From assembly GCA_902573985.1 (NCBI GenBank), contig CACGLS010000001.1, forward strand, positions 1 to 64,000: a stretch of 64,000 nucleotides of DNA, in the 5' to 3' direction. Positions 8,825 to 17,474 of this stretch are shown here, piece after piece. Made by a program: the position numbers and the translations under genes. A model generated the notes under the pieces. The model made no database searches, was not told where the DNA came from, and worked only from the letters and a program-made list of their open reading frames with translations. This stretch comes from an uncultured Pelagibacteraceae bacterium (GTDB taxonomy: Bacteria > Pseudomonadota > Alphaproteobacteria > Pelagibacterales > Pelagibacteraceae). The first letter of the stretch is position 1, and every line of letters begins with the position of its first letter.

Positions 8825-8857
8825 TAAAAAAAGGGGGCGCAAATACACCCCCTTTTA
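8825..8857 (-). terminator. Rho-independent terminator between dctP and dctQ
   Basis: On the minus strand AAAAGGGGG pairs with CCCCCTTTT across a short loop, followed by a run of seven T. It begins 15 bases after the dctP stop. It should cut most transcripts after the binding-protein gene, giving more DctP than permease. Confidence 0.88.
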
Positions 8858-8871
8858 TGTTTAAAATATAA

Positions 8872-10020
8872 TTAAATTTTAACTTTTGCTATTGAACCGA
8901 ACTCATTCTCGTAAGCCAACTTGTAATTAGGTTGGTTCATGAGTAAGTATTTCATAACTCTCTTAGCATAAGCTTTTTGTGAGTCTACAATCTTTTTAAA
9001 GAATGGATCTTTCTTATTGAAATCACCGATTACTTTATCCCAACCTTTTAATTGTTGAGCTAAGATCGCATCTGACGTTTGATACACATTTACTTTGTGC
9101 TGGTTCATCAATTTAGATAAGTCAGCAGAGTATCTTACTAATGCTTTAAAGTAGTTATCACTGTTCGCAGCATAAGCAGCATTTTTTAGAATAGCCTGAT
9201 GTTTAGGCGATAATCCATTAAATGTCTTCTTATTAACCGGGATTTCAAACATCTCTTGTGATTGGTGGAAGCTTCCTAAGTGATAATGCTTAGAAACGTC
9301 TTGCATACCAAATTGAGAGTCTGATGTTGGGTTGTTAAACTCAGCAGCTTCAATCAAACCTGTCTTCATTGCAGGCTGAATTTCACCACCTGGTAATTGT
9401 CTTACAACCATTCCCATTGCTGTTAATACGTTAGTAGCTAGTCCTACTGTTCTGTACTTCATACCTTTTACATCAGATACTTTTGTTACGTTCTTTTTGA
9501 ACCATCCAAAAGGCTGTGCAGGCATTGGCATATGGAAGAAACCAATATAATCGAAACCAACTTTTGCAAGTGTTTCATCATAAAGTTTTCTACCTCCACC
9601 ATACTCTATCCATCCCATAATTTCTTGAGATGACATTCCGTATGACGGACCAGTACCGAATAGAGAAGCTGCTGGATTTTTTCCATACCAGTAAGCTGTT
9701 ACCCAGTGTCCCATATCAAGTACACCTGAACTTACTGCTTGTCCAATTTCCGAAGTCTTAACTACAGCTCCAACTGGCTGAAGATCAATTTTTAATTCAC
9801 CTCCAGACATGTCGCCTACCATTTTTGCGTAGTCGCCAGCCATTTCAAAGAAAATGTTAGCGCCTGACGGCCAAGCCGCTTGCATCTTTAAAGTTTGAGG
9901 AGCACCAAATGCAACGTTAGGCATTGCAACTGTTGCTGCCGCTGCAGCACCCGTAGCTGCTGCTGCTTTAAAGAACTTACGTCTTGATGGAGTTTTTACT
10001 CCTTTTTTTATTTTTGACAT
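8872..10020 (-). CDS. dctP: TRAP transporter substrate-binding protein DctP (TakP-like)
   Basis: Periplasmic binding protein that delivers substrate to DctQM. A twin-arginine-type signal (SRRKFF followed by an Ala-rich hydrophobic stretch to about residue 39) directs export. The mature part resembles the alpha-keto-acid-binding TakP subgroup: FGTGPSYGM, GWFKKNV, KGMKYRTVG and LPGGEIQPAMKTG, with the family arginine in YRTVG. I therefore infer a 2-oxo- or 2-hydroxy-carboxylate ligand, which fits the adjoining glycolate/lactate-type oxidase genes. It has a strong GGAGGA ribosome-binding site and a codon choice suggesting high expression. Confidence 0.93.
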   Translation of the reverse strand: MSKIKKGVKTPSRRKFFKAAAATGAAAAATVAMPNVAFGAPQTLKMQAAWPSGANIFFEMAGDYAKMVGDMSGGELKIDLQPVGAVVKTSEIGQAVSSGVLDMGHWVTAYWYGKNPAASLFGTGPSYGMSSQEIMGWIEYGGGRKLYDETLAKVGFDYIGFFHMPMPAQPFGWFKKNVTKVSDVKGMKYRTVGLATNVLTAMGMVVRQLPGGEIQPAMKTGLIEAAEFNNPTSDSQFGMQDVSKHYHLGSFHQSQEMFEIPVNKKTFNGLSPKHQAILKNAAYAANSDNYFKALVRYSADLSKLMNQHKVNVYQTSDAILAQQLKGWDKVIGDFNKKDPFFKKIVDSQKAYAKRVMKYLLMNQPNYKLAYENEFGSIAKVKI

Positions 10021-10021
10021 A

Positions 10022-10045
10022 TGTCCTCCGTTAGTTAATTAACGG
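10022..10045 (-). promoter_or_regulatory. dctP ribosome-binding site abutting a small hairpin
   Basis: The Shine-Dalgarno sequence GGAGGA is directly preceded by, and shares bases with, a stem CCGTTA/TAACGG (10028-10033 with 10040-10045). The hairpin could stabilise the 5' end of a highly expressed mRNA or control access to the site. Strong Shine-Dalgarno sequences are rare elsewhere in the window. Confidence 0.6.
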
Positions 10046-10110
10046 AAATATTTAAGCACAATCTCAAATCAGAGTCTCGATATATTTTAGAATAATTTTA
10101 AAGTAAAATA

Positions 10111-10125
10111 ATAGATTCAATCTAT
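10111..10125. promoter_or_regulatory. 15-bp inverted repeat between the reductase gene and dctP
   Basis: ATAGATT-C-AATCTAT is a perfect inverted repeat 8 bases downstream of the reductase stop and about 90 bases upstream of dctP. It has the size of an operator for a dimeric regulator. It is AT-rich, so chance is possible; no adjacent regulator gene is present. Confidence 0.3.
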
Positions 10126-10132
10126 AGGTGTA

Positions 10133-11089
10133 CTAATTAACTTGATCTTGTGGTTTCTTTCCAGAGAAGAAGTCTTCTAAATTTTTCGTAGCTCTAAACG
10201 CCATGTCCCACCTAGTCCTTTTTGTTGCGCTTCCTAAATGTGGAAGTAAAAAAATATTTTTTAATTTTAAATACTCTGGATGAATTTTAGGCTCACCATT
10301 ATAAACGTCCAGACCGTAAGCAAAAACTTTTCCGTTTTTTAATGCTTCAATCATCGCATCATCATCAACTATATCTCCTCTGGCTGCGTTACCTACAACA
10401 GTATTTTCTTCTAAATAACTTAGTGTTTCTTTATTTACAAGTTTTGTTGTTTCAGGAGTTGCGGGACAATTGATAGATAAAAATTCACTTTGCTTAAAAA
10501 GATTTTTTAGATCTTTATGATAAATTGCTCCATCTTCCAATTCTGGTGAAAGTTTAGATCTGTTATGATAATGAATTTCCATATTAAATGCTTTCGCTCT
10601 TTTAGCGACCGCTCTTCCTATTCTACCCATTCCAAGTATCCCAAGTTTTTTATTAGACATTTGTTTTCCCAACAAGAAATCCCATGACCATTTCCAATTT
10701 TGAGTTTCGGCCGCTAAACGTCCCTCATAAGCTTTTCTTGAAGCACCTAATAAAAGTAAAATCTGAATATCTGCTGTAGCATCTGTAAGTACATCAGGTG
10801 TGTTCGTCACGGTAATTCCTTTTTCTTTTGCAGCTTTTATATCTATATTTCCAAAGCCAACTGCGCCGTTAGCAATAATTTTTATAGAACTAGAAAGTTT
10901 AGAGATAGTATCAGCATTAATAGGATCGGAAACAGAGCTTAATATCCCGTCAAAATTTTTTGAGCCATCTATTATTTCTTGAGGTTTATAAATCTTATCG
11001 TCTTTATTTAAAGTAACTTCAAATAATTCTTTAAGTTTCTCCTCGTTTTCTTTGAGAAGTCTTCTAGTAACAAAAATCTTTTTTTTCAT
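10133..11089 (-). CDS. D-2-hydroxyacid dehydrogenase, glyoxylate/hydroxypyruvate reductase-like
   Basis: Reduces a 2-oxoacid such as glyoxylate or hydroxypyruvate to the D-2-hydroxyacid. The Rossmann motif GMGRIG is at 153-158, with Arg in NRS (176-178) after beta-strand 2 favouring NADPH. Catalytic Arg237 (NAARGD), Glu266 and His284 (LPHLGSAT) are present. The length of 318 residues matches GRHPR-type reductases. It starts two bases after glcF ends, so it belongs to the glycolate oxidase operon and may close a glycolate-glyoxylate redox couple or dispose of excess glyoxylate. Confidence 0.87.
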   Translation of the reverse strand: MKKKIFVTRRLLKENEEKLKELFEVTLNKDDKIYKPQEIIDGSKNFDGILSSVSDPINADTISKLSSSIKIIANGAVGFGNIDIKAAKEKGITVTNTPDVLTDATADIQILLLLGASRKAYEGRLAAETQNWKWSWDFLLGKQMSNKKLGILGMGRIGRAVAKRAKAFNMEIHYHNRSKLSPELEDGAIYHKDLKNLFKQSEFLSINCPATPETTKLVNKETLSYLEENTVVGNAARGDIVDDDAMIEALKNGKVFAYGLDVYNGEPKIHPEYLKLKNIFLLPHLGSATKRTRWDMAFRATKNLEDFFSGKKPQDQVN

Positions 11090-11090
11090 T

Positions 11091-12389
11091 TTAAAAATTA
11101 TTTAACTTGTATGGTTTTGGTCCTCCGGTAAACCAATCAAGTAACTCTACAGTATGAATAATTGGTATTCTAGTGCCAGCTGATATTTGTGTCATGCAGC
11201 CTATATTACCTGTTGAAATAAAATCAGGTGAAATTTTTTCTATATTATTTACTTTATTCTTTAAAAGTGATTTTGCCATCTTTTGATGTAAAATATTATA
11301 AGTACCAGCAGATCCGCAGCACAAATGTCCCTCAGGAATATCCAATACTTCATTACCAGTTTTTGAAATTAAATCTTTTGGTTGATCATGAACTTTCTGT
11401 CCATGTTGCATTGAACATGCTGAATGGTACGCTATCCTGTATTTTTTTTCAGAATTTAAATTTATATTTAGCTTTAGATTTTCATCAAGATACTCAGTAA
11501 TATCTTTAGTTAGTTCTGAGATTTTTTTGGCTTTCTTTTTTAGATTTTTATCATTTTTAAAAATATGACCATAATCTTTTAAAGTTGTCCCGCATCCAGA
11601 CGTATTACTTATTATCGCATCCAATCCGTTTTTAAGATACTCTTCGTGCCAACTCTCAATATTATTTTTAAATGAATCGTGTGCTAGTTTTTGTTTTCCT
11701 AAATGATGATTTAAAGACCCACAACAATTAATGTCTGGCATTACTACCACCTCAACATTGTGCCTATTTAAAAGTCTTATAGTAGCCTCATTTATTTCAG
11801 GAGAAATAACTCTTTGAACACATCCAGTTAATAAAGCCACTCTTGAAACCTTCTTTCCTTCTTTAACTTCGTAAACCTTCTGTTCTTTCAATTTTTTTCC
11901 TGGAATCTTATCTGGCATTAAATTTAATGCGTTTCTAATAAATTTTGGAAATAAAAAACTAAATGGTTTTATTAATTTAGAAGATAAAGCCATTAACAAA
12001 AATACTTTTGGTTTTGGTAATACAAACGAAAGTATATTTCTAAATACTCTATCCAAAAAAGGCCTTTTGTAAGTTTCTTCAACGTAATTTCTACCATGGT
12101 CAATTAAATGCATATAGTTCACTCCTGAAGGACAAGTCGTCATACATGAGTAGCAAGATAAACAGCTATCTATATGTTTTGCTATTTCTTTTGTGGCTGG
12201 TTTCTTGTTCTCTAACATATCTTTTATAAGATATATTCTTCCTCTTGGACCTTCTAATTCCTCTCCATTTATTTGATAGGTAGGGCAAGTAGCATTGCAC
12301 ATTCCACAATGAACACATTTCCTTATAATTGTTTCACTCGTTTTATTATCTTTGTTTTGAAGTTGTTTATCTGTAAATGATGTTTGCAT
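11091..12389 (-). CDS. glcF: Glycolate oxidase iron-sulfur subunit GlcF
   Basis: Electron-transfer subunit of membrane-associated glycolate dehydrogenase. Two 4Fe-4S motifs near the N-terminus: CVHCGMCNATCP (about 25-36) and CLSCYSCMTTCPSG (about 72-85), followed by two CCG domains (CCGSLNHH and CCGSAGTYN) as in GlcF and LldE-type proteins. The length is 432 residues. It abuts glcE with no gap. Electrons probably pass to the quinone pool. Confidence 0.94.
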   Translation of the reverse strand: MQTSFTDKQLQNKDNKTSETIIRKCVHCGMCNATCPTYQINGEELEGPRGRIYLIKDMLENKKPATKEIAKHIDSCLSCYSCMTTCPSGVNYMHLIDHGRNYVEETYKRPFLDRVFRNILSFVLPKPKVFLLMALSSKLIKPFSFLFPKFIRNALNLMPDKIPGKKLKEQKVYEVKEGKKVSRVALLTGCVQRVISPEINEATIRLLNRHNVEVVVMPDINCCGSLNHHLGKQKLAHDSFKNNIESWHEEYLKNGLDAIISNTSGCGTTLKDYGHIFKNDKNLKKKAKKISELTKDITEYLDENLKLNINLNSEKKYRIAYHSACSMQHGQKVHDQPKDLISKTGNEVLDIPEGHLCCGSAGTYNILHQKMAKSLLKNKVNNIEKISPDFISTGNIGCMTQISAGTRIPIIHTVELLDWFTGGPKPYKLNNF

Positions 12390-13649
12390 TTAAATTCCTG
12401 TGTACATTTTTCCTGGATTAAAAATTCTTTTTGGATCAAAACTCCTTTTAATTTTTTCACTTATTTTATACTTAATTGGATCTATTGTAAAAATATCAGC
12501 AGAGGCCTTTAGATCATCCTCAATTTTAATTAAAGTGATATATCCTTGGTGTTTTTTTATAATATCCTTAATATCACTTAGTATTTTAGGGTTTAATGTC
12601 TCAAATACTGCCCAGATCAGACTCCCTCCCCAGTCAACAAAATATTTTATATCATAACTTTTAAGTTTTTGAATAACAAGTAAGGTTTCACTTATTGGAA
12701 GAACTAGCCTTAATAGATTGCTTTCTAATTTTTTAAAGACCTCCAAATTTTTTGTCCTACTCCAAAAAATATTACTTTGCTCATTATCTAAAATGGAAAG
12801 CTCTTGATCTAATAAACTTAATTCTTTTGATAATCTTTTTAATCTTTGGTCAACAGAATTTATTGGGCCTTCAATCCTGATAGCTGTTAGGCCTCCCTCG
12901 TGTGTAAGATCATTTAAAACAAAATTTTTTCCAAAATAGTCCGGATAAAATACACCTCCTGATGGATCTGTAGAAGATGACAATGCTTTTCCAAGAAAAT
13001 CTAATGCTTTTTTAAGATGAGGGTTTTTTATAATTAAAGTTTTACTTGTTTCTGGTTTTGGTAAAACTTTTATTGAAAGCTCAGTTAATATCGTGAGTGT
13101 TCCAAATGATCCAGATACTAGTTTACTTAAATCATAACCGGTAACATTCTTAACTACTGTTCCCCCAGATTTAATAGTTTCACCTTTTCCATTAATCCCT
13201 TGAAAACCAAGAATGTGATCTCGAACACTGCCAACTTTAAATCTTCGTGATCCAGCAAAATTACATGAAACGACTCCACCGATCGAACCGCTGTTACTTT
13301 CTCCAGAAAATAAGAAACCAAAATCGTTCGGTTCAAAAGCTAATTGCTGATTATTTTTATCTAGCTCTTCTATTATTTCTTTCAAAGGTGTACCAGCTTT
13401 AACTTTGATATAGAGCTCTTCTGGTTTGTAATCAATTATACCCTTAAATTCAGAGAGGTCTAAGGTTTTTTCAGATTGAAAATTCCTTCCAATTTTATTT
13501 TTGGATTTTAATCCATTAATTTCTAGAGGTATATTTTTTTTAAAACAATTCTTAACTATCTCAACTATTTCCTCTCTTGAAGTCGGTTTAAAAATATTTT
13601 GATTAAAATCTAGGGATGTCTGGGAATTTTGTTTTTCCTCCATGGACAT
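12390..13649 (-). CDS. glcE: Glycolate oxidase FAD-binding subunit GlcE
   Basis: FAD-linked oxidase of the PCMH/VAO fold, shorter partner of GlcD. Seen: IFKPTSREEIVEIVK at the start, flavin-binding SGESNSGSIGGVVSCNFAGSRR and VGSVRDHILGFQG, and ASADIFTIDPIKYKISEKIKRSFDPKRIFNPGKMY at the C-terminus. I chose the ATG at 13649 because GGAAGAG lies just upstream; a start at 13670 is also open. The 5' end overlaps glcD by about 47 bases, indicating translational coupling. Confidence 0.9.
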   Translation of the reverse strand: MSMEEKQNSQTSLDFNQNIFKPTSREEIVEIVKNCFKKNIPLEINGLKSKNKIGRNFQSEKTLDLSEFKGIIDYKPEELYIKVKAGTPLKEIIEELDKNNQQLAFEPNDFGFLFSGESNSGSIGGVVSCNFAGSRRFKVGSVRDHILGFQGINGKGETIKSGGTVVKNVTGYDLSKLVSGSFGTLTILTELSIKVLPKPETSKTLIIKNPHLKKALDFLGKALSSSTDPSGGVFYPDYFGKNFVLNDLTHEGGLTAIRIEGPINSVDQRLKRLSKELSLLDQELSILDNEQSNIFWSRTKNLEVFKKLESNLLRLVLPISETLLVIQKLKSYDIKYFVDWGGSLIWAVFETLNPKILSDIKDIIKKHQGYITLIKIEDDLKASADIFTIDPIKYKISEKIKRSFDPKRIFNPGKMYTGI

Positions 13650-15099
13650 GAACTCTTCCTTCCTCAGCACATTTTCTAAGTATTGGATAAACTTTTCCAG
13701 GATTTAATAAAGAATTAGGATCTAACGCTACTTTAATAGTTAATTGTTGCTGTATATCTCTATCATTGAAAGCTTCACACATTAACTCTCTTTTCTCAAT
13801 ACCAACTCCATGTTCGCCGGTAAGCGCACCGCCAACTTTTACACAATACTTGAGAATATCCGCACCAAATTCTTCACATTTTCTTAGTGACTCTTTATCG
13901 TTTGCATCAAACATTATTAAAGGATGAAGATTTCCATCTCCTGCATGAAATGCATTAGCTACTGGCAAATTATATTTTTTAGACAGTCTTGAGATTTCAT
14001 TTAAAACCTCAGCAAGCTTTCCTCTAGGAATTGAACCATCCATACACATATAATCAGGCGCTAAAACTCCGCAAGCTGGGAAAGCTGCTTTCCTCCCAGC
14101 CCAAAATTTCAATCTTTCTTCGTTTGATTTACTTATTTTTAAACTTGATGAATTATTTTTTTCAGCAATTTCTTTTGCCTTCTGAATGTAAGCTTCAACT
14201 TCATGTTCTGTTCCATCGAATTCTATTATCATCATTGCTTCGGCATCGGTTGGATAGCCTGCTTTTGAGTAATCATTAGTAGCTTTTGTTAATGCTTTAT
14301 CCATTATTTCCATACCAGCTGGTATACATCCCTCTGCGATTATTTTTGCAACACAGTTTCCTGCATCTTCAATTGAAGGAAAGCCCACTAAAGCTGCTTT
14401 GACAACTTCAGGAGATTTTAAAATTTTCACGGTAACCTCTGTAATAACACCAAGTAAGCCTTCTGAGCCTGTCATCAAACCCAAGAAATCGTATCCTTCA
14501 GCATCCATCACTTTACCACCAAACCTTGTTATGGTTCCGTCCATTAGGACTACTTCAATACCTAAAAGATTATTAGTAGTAGCACCGTACTTGAGAGAGT
14601 GAACCCCACCAGAATTTTCTGCAACATTTCCACCGATAGAGCATGCAATCTGACTTGATGGGTCTGGAGCATAATAAAAACCTTTGTTTTGAACAGCATG
14701 AGTAATTGCTAAATTTGTTACACAAGGTTGTGTGACTACACATCTGTTTTCGTAGTCAATCTCAATAATCTTATTAAATTTTCCCATTGCAATTAAAACA
14801 CAATCTTCTAACGGCATCGAACCACCAGATAGACCTGTCCCAGCTCCTCTTGGAACCACTTTAATTTTATTCTCGTTACAATATTTTAAAATTTGACTGA
14901 CTTCTTCTACTGTCTCAGGCATAACTACAAGAAGAGGCATTTGTCTATACGCTGTCAAACCATCGGTTTCAAAAGGTCTTAACTCATTAGGATTCGAGAG
15001 AACATTCTTTGAATTTATAATCCCACGAAGATCTAAAGCAATTTTGTCTTTTTTAGACATAATTGAATTATCAACTTTTGGCATTTGTAAACTGCTCAT
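13603..15099 (-). CDS. glcD: Glycolate oxidase catalytic subunit GlcD
   Basis: FAD-dependent subunit oxidising glycolate (or D-lactate) to the 2-oxoacid. FAD-binding motif PRGAGTGLSGGSMP lies near residue 82, CSIGGNVAENSGGVHSLKYG near 155, and the FAD-oxidase C-terminal domain carries NAFHAGDGNLHP and LTGEHGVGIEKRE. The ATG at 15099 is preferred over the TTG two codons upstream. Presence of all three subunits GlcD, GlcE and GlcF in order supports glycolate dehydrogenase over a stand-alone D-lactate dehydrogenase. Confidence 0.94.
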   Translation of the reverse strand: MSSLQMPKVDNSIMSKKDKIALDLRGIINSKNVLSNPNELRPFETDGLTAYRQMPLLVVMPETVEEVSQILKYCNENKIKVVPRGAGTGLSGGSMPLEDCVLIAMGKFNKIIEIDYENRCVVTQPCVTNLAITHAVQNKGFYYAPDPSSQIACSIGGNVAENSGGVHSLKYGATTNNLLGIEVVLMDGTITRFGGKVMDAEGYDFLGLMTGSEGLLGVITEVTVKILKSPEVVKAALVGFPSIEDAGNCVAKIIAEGCIPAGMEIMDKALTKATNDYSKAGYPTDAEAMMIIEFDGTEHEVEAYIQKAKEIAEKNNSSSLKISKSNEERLKFWAGRKAAFPACGVLAPDYMCMDGSIPRGKLAEVLNEISRLSKKYNLPVANAFHAGDGNLHPLIMFDANDKESLRKCEEFGADILKYCVKVGGALTGEHGVGIEKRELMCEAFNDRDIQQQLTIKVALDPNSLLNPGKVYPILRKCAEEGRVHVHGGKTKFPDIPRF

Positions 15100-15107
15100 A
15101 ATCAATC

Positions 15108-16271
15108 CTACTTAAGCATTTTTGATATTTTATCTAGTGCTTTTTGAATGTTATCCCTCGATGCGGCGAAGCTAAAACGTACATAATCTACTGATGTTTT
15201 GCCAAATGCTGTTCCTGGAACAATTGCCACACCTGCCTCATGCATACATTTCTTTGAAAATTCACTTCCGCTCATACCTGTTCCCTTTACATTTGGAAAA
15301 GCGTAAAACGCTCCACCAGGCATACTGCATTCAACACCGGGTAAATCGTTTAAACCTTTATGAATTAATTTTCTTCTTTGATCAAACTTTTCCATCATAT
15401 GATGAATAGAATCGTCAGGCCCATCTAGTGCTGCTATTCCAGCAAACTGTGAAGGCGCATTTACACAAGAAAAACTATTTATTGCTAATTTAGTTACATG
15501 AGGAATTAAATTTTCTGGCCACACGCTCCATCCCATTCTCCAGCCAGTCATAGAGTAAGCTTTGCTCCATCCATCTAAAACTATCAACCTGTCTTGTAAA
15601 TCTGGATAATTGAAAAAAGTCGGCATCTCTTTTCCATCAAAAATTTGTCTGCTATAAATTTCATCACTAAGAATTGTAACGTGTGGATGTTTCTTTAAAC
15701 CTTCAGCAAGAAAATCAATTGCAGGTTTTTCAACAAAACTTCCTGTTGGATTATTTGGATTAATCAGAATCACAAGACGAGTTTTGTCTGTTATCAAAGA
15801 TAAAATTTTTTCAGGATCAAATTTTAAATCTTTTTCTTTTGTTAAATCATATGGAACTGCTTTGGCGCCAGTATAATTGATCATAGACTCATAAATTGGA
15901 AAACCAGGTGTTGGATGAACTATTTCTGCACCAGGCTCACCGATCATTTGAATAGCAAAATACATTGTAGGTTTTCCACCAGGCATAATCATAATCCGTT
16001 CAGGACTTACTTCTTTTTTATATAAACTTTTTATTTTTCTTGAAACTGCTTGCCGACATTCAGCAATCCCGTTAGCCAAAACATATCCATGATGTCCGTC
16101 ATCAATAGCTTTTTTTGCTGCATCCATAATATGTTTGGGTGTCATAAAGTCCGGCTGGCCCAAACCTAAATGGATCATTTCTTTACCTTGAGCTTCAAGT
16201 TTCTTAGCTTCAGCTAATACACTGAAAGCTGTTTCTGTACCAAGTCTATCTAGATTTTTGGCTAATTTCAT
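15108..16271 (-). CDS. Class I/II PLP aminotransferase
   Basis: Fold-type I aminotransferase, aspartate-aminotransferase superfamily. PLP Lys237 is in DGWSKAYSMTGWRMGW; the NPNNPTG motif is near 171-177 and DEIYSRQ near 203-209; the C-terminal carboxylate-binding Arg is in VRFSFAASR. The specificity cannot be read from sequence. Placed 8 bases before glcD, it could transaminate glyoxylate to glycine or pyruvate to alanine, which would fit SAR11's known need for glycine or glyoxylate; that role is inference. Confidence 0.9.
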   Translation of the reverse strand: MKLAKNLDRLGTETAFSVLAEAKKLEAQGKEMIHLGLGQPDFMTPKHIMDAAKKAIDDGHHGYVLANGIAECRQAVSRKIKSLYKKEVSPERIMIMPGGKPTMYFAIQMIGEPGAEIVHPTPGFPIYESMINYTGAKAVPYDLTKEKDLKFDPEKILSLITDKTRLVILINPNNPTGSFVEKPAIDFLAEGLKKHPHVTILSDEIYSRQIFDGKEMPTFFNYPDLQDRLIVLDGWSKAYSMTGWRMGWSVWPENLIPHVTKLAINSFSCVNAPSQFAGIAALDGPDDSIHHMMEKFDQRRKLIHKGLNDLPGVECSMPGGAFYAFPNVKGTGMSGSEFSKKCMHEAGVAIVPGTAFGKTSVDYVRFSFAASRDNIQKALDKISKMLK

Positions 16272-16320
16272 ATTCTTAACCTAGTATTTATTATCACTTT
16301 TGCAAACTAGTTTTTTTGCA

Positions 16321-17469
16321 TCACCTATAAGCAATTTTTGTTTTATTTAGCTCTTTTATGCTTTTACATCCCAATAAAATCATGTCTCTTCTTATTTCAT
16401 CTCTCATTCTCGTCAAAATCTGTTCAACACCTTTCTGACCACCTGCCCCTAATGCGAATAGAAATCCTTTTCCAAAACTGCATGCCGTTGCTCCTAAAGA
16501 AAGTGCTTTAAGAACATGTGTCCCTCTTCTAATTCCTCCATCTAAGATGATTTCTATTTTTCCTCCAACTGCATCAGCAATAGAGGGTAATTGATCAAAT
16601 GGAGATCTTGATCCATCGAGTTGTCTTCCTCCATGATTTGAAAGCATAATAGCGGAGGCTCCAATATCTACTGCTCTTTTTGCATCTTCAACTGACATAA
16701 CGCCTTTAAGTGCAAATGGTCCTCCCCATTTTTTTACGACGTATTCTGCATCTTTCCAGCTCATGGCTGGATCATATTGCTCATTAATATAATCCATAAC
16801 TCCTTTTGCAATGCTCGATCCTTTTTTTGTCCAATGAGAAACATTTGCTAGCTCAAATTTTTTATTGGTCAAATAATTAAAAGCCCACGCAGGATGCATA
16901 GCGAAACTCATTAGACTTTTTAAAGTAAGTTTTGGTGGTGTAGTAAAACCCCATCTGTGGTCTCTTTCTCTGTTCCCAGCGACAACAGTGTCAACTGTTA
17001 AACACATTGCTTTAAAACCAGAACTTTTACATCTATCAATAAGATTATCGGTTAGACCTTGGTCTTTATGAATATAAAGTTGAAATAATTTAGGTCCACC
17101 AGATATATTCGCTATTTCTTCAATAGAAGATGTAGCCATAGTAGACATACTATAAAAAGTTCCAAATTTTTCAGCAGCTCGTGCTGATGCTTTATCTCCG
17201 TCATGATGATAAAGTCTTTGCATCGCTGTAGGAGATAAAAATATTGGTAAATCTATTTTTTGTCCAAAAACAGTTGTGCTTAGATCTGGTTCTCCTACGC
17301 TGGCTAATATATTTGGTACTAAGTCACATTTCAAAAATGCTTCTGTATTTCTTTTTAGTGTGGTTTCGTCATCAGCTCCACCGTCAATGTAATGAAATAT
17401 TGGGGCCGGTAGATTTTTTTTTGCTAATTTTCTAAAATCATCAAAGTTATAACAATCGTTTAAATTCAT
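16321..17469 (-). CDS. FMN-dependent alpha-hydroxy-acid dehydrogenase (LldD/glycolate-oxidase type)
   Basis: Oxidises an (S)-2-hydroxyacid such as L-lactate with FMN. Catalytic His279 and Arg282 are in SNHGGRQLDG; the FMN-phosphate site IILDGGIRRGTHVLKALSLGA follows, and YIDGGADDE near the N-terminus is typical. At 382 residues it is like LldD. With GlcDEF downstream, the operon covers both the L- and D/achiral 2-hydroxyacids. A 49-base gap to the aminotransferase contains a weak hairpin (TGCAAA/TTTGCA, 16301-16320) with no T tract. Confidence 0.92.
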   Translation of the reverse strand: MNLNDCYNFDDFRKLAKKNLPAPIFHYIDGGADDETTLKRNTEAFLKCDLVPNILASVGEPDLSTTVFGQKIDLPIFLSPTAMQRLYHHDGDKASARAAEKFGTFYSMSTMATSSIEEIANISGGPKLFQLYIHKDQGLTDNLIDRCKSSGFKAMCLTVDTVVAGNRERDHRWGFTTPPKLTLKSLMSFAMHPAWAFNYLTNKKFELANVSHWTKKGSSIAKGVMDYINEQYDPAMSWKDAEYVVKKWGGPFALKGVMSVEDAKRAVDIGASAIMLSNHGGRQLDGSRSPFDQLPSIADAVGGKIEIILDGGIRRGTHVLKALSLGATACSFGKGFLFALGAGGQKGVEQILTRMRDEIRRDMILLGCKSIKELNKTKIAYR

Positions 17470-17474
17470 TGTTA

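Noticed and set aside
16301..16320. TGCAAA/TTTGCA hairpin between the FMN dehydrogenase and aminotransferase genes as a terminator.
   Set aside because: Six A/T-rich pairs, no T run in the direction of transcription, and the genes otherwise look co-transcribed.
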